A stretch of 64,000 bases of DNA. It comes from Prevotella sp. GTDB taxonomy: Bacteria; Bacteroidota; Bacteroidia; Bacteroidales; Bacteroidaceae. The position numbers were made by a program, and so were the translations under genes. Within the stretch, counting starts at the first letter, position 1; the number at the start of each line of letters is the position of its first letter. Below the pieces are notes generated by a model, which saw only the letters and a program-made list of their open reading frames with translations, was not told the DNA's origin and searched no databases. Below, piece by piece: positions 61,112-64,000 of this stretch. The stretch spans positions 1 to 64,000 of the forward strand of contig JAFZRU010000030.1 of the NCBI GenBank assembly GCA_017619755.1, in the 5' to 3' direction.

Positions 61112-63211
61112 ATGAGGGATTATACTATTTTGAAGCGCGACGGCAAGCGCGACCGCTTCTCGCTTGACAAAATCATGAACGCCATCATCAAGGCTTTCCA
61201 CTCTGTGGGAGAGTCTGCTGACTTGGGGGCTATCTCAAAGATTATCAGCCATTTGAATATCACCGACAATATCACCGTCGAGGGTATTCAAAACGAGGTG
61301 GAGGAGGCTCTCATGAAGGAAGGTCACTACAAGGTGGCCAAGTCGTTCATGCTCTACCGTCAGAAGCACACCGAGGACAGGGAAACGATGGAGCGGTTGA
61401 AATTTTTGGCAGACTACTGCGACGCAGCGAATGCCGCCACTGGCTCAAAATATGACGCCAACGCCAATGTGGAGCATAAAAATATCGCCACCCTCATAGG
61501 CGAACTTCCCAAATCAAGTTTCATACGGCTCAACCGCAGGCTGCTCACCGACCGTATTAAGAAAATGTATGGCAAGGAGCTTGCAGACGAGTATCTCGAC
61601 AGGTTGACCCACCATTTCATTTACAAGAACGACGAGACCTCCCTCGCCAACTACTGCGCCTCCATCACTATGTATCCCTGGCTCATCGGTGGTACGATGT
61701 CCATCGGGGGAAACTCCACGGCGCCCACCAACCTCAAGTCGTTCTGCGGAGGCTTCGTCAACATGGTCTTCATGGTGTCGAGCATGCTCAGCGGGGCTTG
61801 CGCCACGCCCGAATTCCTCATGTACCTCAACTATTTTATCGGATTGGAATACGGTGTGGACTATTGGAAAACACCCGACAAGGTGGTGGACCTCTCCACC
61901 AAGCAGCGCTCCATCGACAAGATGATTACCGACTGCTTCGAGCAAATCGTCTATTCCATCAACCAACCCACCGGGGCGCGCAACTACCAAGCCGTGTTCT
62001 GGAACGTCGCCTACTACGATAAATATTATTTCGAGAGCCTTTTCGAGAATTTCTATTTCCCCGACGGCTCACGTCCCGACTGGGAGGGGCTCTCCTGGCT
62101 TCAGAAGAGGTTCATGAAATGGTTCAACAAGGAGCGCACCAAGGCGGTGCTGACATTCCCCGTGGAGACCATGGCCCTGCTCACCCAGGACGGCGACGTC
62201 ATCGACAAGGAATGGGGCGACTTCACCGCAGAGATGTATGCCGAGGGACACTCGTTCTTCACCTATATGAGCGACAATGCCGACTCCCTCAGTTCGTGCT
62301 GTCGTCTCCGCAACGAGATACAAGACAACGGCTTCAGCTACACCCTCGGAGCAGGAGGCGTTTCCACCGGATCCAAGAGCGTGCTCACCATCAACCTCAA
62401 TCGGTGCATCCAATATGCCGTCAATAATGGCCAAGACTACAAGGAGTTCCTCTCCGAAATCATTGACTTGTGCCACAAGGTGCAGCTGGCTTACAACGAG
62501 AACCTCAAAGAACTCAAGGAGCACGGCATGCTGCCACTCTTCGACGCGGGATACATCAACATCGGCAGGCAGTATCTCACCATCGGTGTCAACGGCCTCG
62601 TCGAGGCGGCGGAGTTCATGGGACTGAAGATAGACAACAACCCCCAATACCTCGCCTTCGTCCAGGAGATACTCGGCTTGGTGGAGACCTACAACAAGAA
62701 ATACCGCACCAAGGACATCCTCTTCAACTGCGAAATGATTCCTGCTGAGAATGTGGGAGTGAAGCACGCCAAATGGGACCGCGAGGATGGTTATTTCGTG
62801 CCAAGAGACTGCTACAACAGCTATTTCTACATCGTGGAGGACGACACCCTCAACATTATCGACAAGTTCAAACTGCATGGGGCGCCTTTCATCGAGCACC
62901 TTACTGGCGGCTCCGCGCTCCACATGAACCTTGAGGAACACCTCTCGCAGCAGCAATACCGACAACTGCTCAAGGTGGCGGCCAAGGAGGGATGCAACTA
63001 TTTCACTTTCAACATTCCCAACACCATCTGCAACAACTGCGGGCATATCGACAAGCGATACCTCAAGGAGTGTCCACACTGCCACTCGAAGGACATCGAT
63101 TACATGACGCGCATCATAGGCTACCTCAAGCGGGTGAGCAACTTCTCCGAGCCACGCCAGGAGGAGGCACACCGCAGGTTCTACGCCGGCCAGGAGCAAT
63201 ACACCGTCTAA
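61112..63211 (+). CDS. nrdD: Anaerobic ribonucleoside-triphosphate reductase
   Basis: Oxygen-sensitive class III enzyme that makes dNTPs with a glycyl radical. The 699-residue protein has an N-terminal ATP-cone (YTILKRDGKRDRFSLDKIMNAI), the catalytic barrel with LSSCCRLRNE, four zinc cysteines at 640, 643, 654 and 657, and the C-terminal radical loop RIIGYL with Gly670. It needs NrdG, encoded 42 bases downstream, for activation. Full length, in line with an anaerobic host. Confidence 0.97.
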   Translation: MRDYTILKRDGKRDRFSLDKIMNAIIKAFHSVGESADLGAISKIISHLNITDNITVEGIQNEVEEALMKEGHYKVAKSFMLYRQKHTEDRETMERLKFLADYCDAANAATGSKYDANANVEHKNIATLIGELPKSSFIRLNRRLLTDRIKKMYGKELADEYLDRLTHHFIYKNDETSLANYCASITMYPWLIGGTMSIGGNSTAPTNLKSFCGGFVNMVFMVSSMLSGACATPEFLMYLNYFIGLEYGVDYWKTPDKVVDLSTKQRSIDKMITDCFEQIVYSINQPTGARNYQAVFWNVAYYDKYYFESLFENFYFPDGSRPDWEGLSWLQKRFMKWFNKERTKAVLTFPVETMALLTQDGDVIDKEWGDFTAEMYAEGHSFFTYMSDNADSLSSCCRLRNEIQDNGFSYTLGAGGVSTGSKSVLTINLNRCIQYAVNNGQDYKEFLSEIIDLCHKVQLAYNENLKELKEHGMLPLFDAGYINIGRQYLTIGVNGLVEAAEFMGLKIDNNPQYLAFVQEILGLVETYNKKYRTKDILFNCEMIPAENVGVKHAKWDREDGYFVPRDCYNSYFYIVEDDTLNIIDKFKLHGAPFIEHLTGGSALHMNLEEHLSQQQYRQLLKVAAKEGCNYFTFNIPNTICNNCGHIDKRYLKECPHCHSKDIDYMTRIIGYLKRVSNFSEPRQEEAHRRFYAGQEQYTV

Positions 63212-63253
63212 GCCATCACCACCCCAAACACATAACCCCAAACCCCAAAGAAA

Positions 63254-63718
63254 ATGCTGAAGTACGTCAATACAGGAATCGTCTTTCAGGAAATACCCGA
63301 CGAGGTGACGCTCGCCATCAACATCTCCAACTGCCCCTGCCATTGTCCGGGGTGCCACAGCAAATACTTGTGGGAGGATATCGGCTCGCCGCTCACACCC
63401 ATGGTCATCGAGCAAATGGTGAGGCAATATGGAGGCGACATCACATGCATCGCCTTCATGGGGGGCGATGCCGACCCGGCGTACGTCAACATCTTGGCCA
63501 AGTATGTCAGGAGGGAGTTCCCGCAACTCAAGGTGGCGTGGTACAGCGGAAGGCAGCGTGTGCCAAGGACGGTGAGGAAGGCGGATTTCGACTACATCAA
63601 GGTGGGACCGTATATCGCACACTTGGGATGCCTGAAGGATTGCACCACCAACCAAAGGCTTTACAAAAAGGCTTCTGGTGACGACTTCACCGATGTAACA
63701 CCCAGGTTTTGGAAATGA
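63254..63718 (+). CDS. nrdG: Anaerobic ribonucleotide reductase activating protein
   Basis: Radical-SAM activase that generates the glycyl radical on NrdD. The 154-residue protein has the CxxxCxxC cluster motif (Cys27, Cys31, Cys34 in NCPCHCPGCH) and FMGGDAD as the AdoMet glycine-rich motif. It is normal in size for NrdG. The stop overlaps the next start as ATGA. Confidence 0.95.
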   Translation: MLKYVNTGIVFQEIPDEVTLAINISNCPCHCPGCHSKYLWEDIGSPLTPMVIEQMVRQYGGDITCIAFMGGDADPAYVNILAKYVRREFPQLKVAWYSGRQRVPRTVRKADFDYIKVGPYIAHLGCLKDCTTNQRLYKKASGDDFTDVTPRFWK

Positions 63719-64000
63719 TAAGCCAATGCCCACAATTGGCCATCGTATGCCCCAACTCCCTTACCGTCATTGGGTTGAGGCAACTGCTCACTACCGTCAT
63801 ACCGTCAGGGACCATCGTGGCTTTTGCCAATGCCGCTGAGTTGAAGGCCGACAACCCCGAACGTTTTTTCCATTTTTTCGTCGATATTGGTGAACTGCTC
63901 GCCGACCGGCAGTTCTTTCAGGAATGGAGGCATCGCACCATTGTCCTTGTCACCAACAGCGAGCAGCAGGCCTCGCTGGCGGATTTCCATTGTCTATGCG
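63715..64000 (+). CDS. Partial gene after nrdG, possible regulator, cut by window end
   Basis: An open frame begins with ATG at 63715, overlapping the nrdG stop as ATGA, and runs 95 codons off the edge. The visible part (MISQCPQLAIVCPNSLTVIG.., then LRQLLTTVIPSGTIVAFANA) has the look of the degenerate receiver-like N terminus of LuxR-type regulators of Bacteroidetes, but no HTH is in view. Codon use and coupling make it a real gene; the function is only a suggestion. Confidence 0.6.
   Translation, partial: MISQCPQLAIVCPNSLTVIGLRQLLTTVIPSGTIVAFANAAELKADNPERFFHFFVDIGELLADRQFFQEWRHRTIVLVTNSEQQASLADFHCLC

Overview
The window looks like a chromosomal segment of a Bacteroidales bacterium, most likely Prevotellaceae. 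Evidence: promoters of the Bacteroidetes type (TTTG, 19-20 bases, TAnnTTTG) precede gene after gene; the nuo operon has a fused nuoCD and no nuoE, nuoF or nuoG; rpoD is a short primary sigma factor without region 1.1; and secreted proteins end in short Bacteroidetes-type C-terminal tails. Most core genes are GC-rich. AT-rich accessory patches lie around 2.1-4.0 kb, 15.3-16.8 kb and 21.1-24.3 kb.

Layout. 0-5 kb: a tRNA-Pro with its own promoter and terminator, murF, a large composite palindromic repeat, an orphan Dam-type adenine methylase and a BadF-type sugar kinase. 5-15.2 kb: nuoA-B-CD-H-I-J-K-L-M-N, tightly packed and closed by a terminator. 15.2-24.3 kb: accessory region with interspersed palindromes, a decayed AAA/DUF4143 ATPase, a very large secreted GH128-like glycosidase with a dockerin-like tail, an alpha/beta hydrolase plus CAT-like acetyltransferase pair, and a higBA toxin-antitoxin module. 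24.3-29.4 kb: a small secreted HMA-like protein, a SWIM/SNF2 helicase, comEC and a small secreted protein. 29.5-29.8 kb: a complete promoter-to-terminator unit with no gene, a strong small-RNA candidate. 29.8-33.5 kb (minus): secreted protein, PqqD-like chaperone, Sec11/SipW-like peptidase, HPr-kinase-like protein and a second secreted protein, an apparently uncharacterised peptide-maturation-like cassette. 33.5-36 kb: rpoD and htrA.

36.4-45 kb: a C10 cysteine protease, a metallophosphoesterase, and a minus-strand SGNH/MBOAT/CE2-like set that looks like a polysaccharide O-acylation and de-acylation group. 45.2-50 kb: pepD, a P-loop/CYTH protein resembling Ttd14, a second possible non-coding transcript, truA and an EamA transporter. 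50-56.7 kb: a membrane-anchored small protein with a Spy-like partner, gyrA, and two paralogous secreted TPR proteins. 56.8-60.8 kb: serC, serA, DUF1015 and yigZ, a serine-biosynthesis cluster. 61.1-64 kb: nrdD and nrdG, anaerobic dNTP synthesis, then a partial regulator-like gene cut by the window end.

The core genes describe an anaerobe with a proton- or sodium-pumping complex I lacking the NADH-oxidising module and with oxygen-independent ribonucleotide reduction. The most novel-looking material is the PqqD/Sec11-like/HPrK-like cassette and the gene-less transcription unit next to it.
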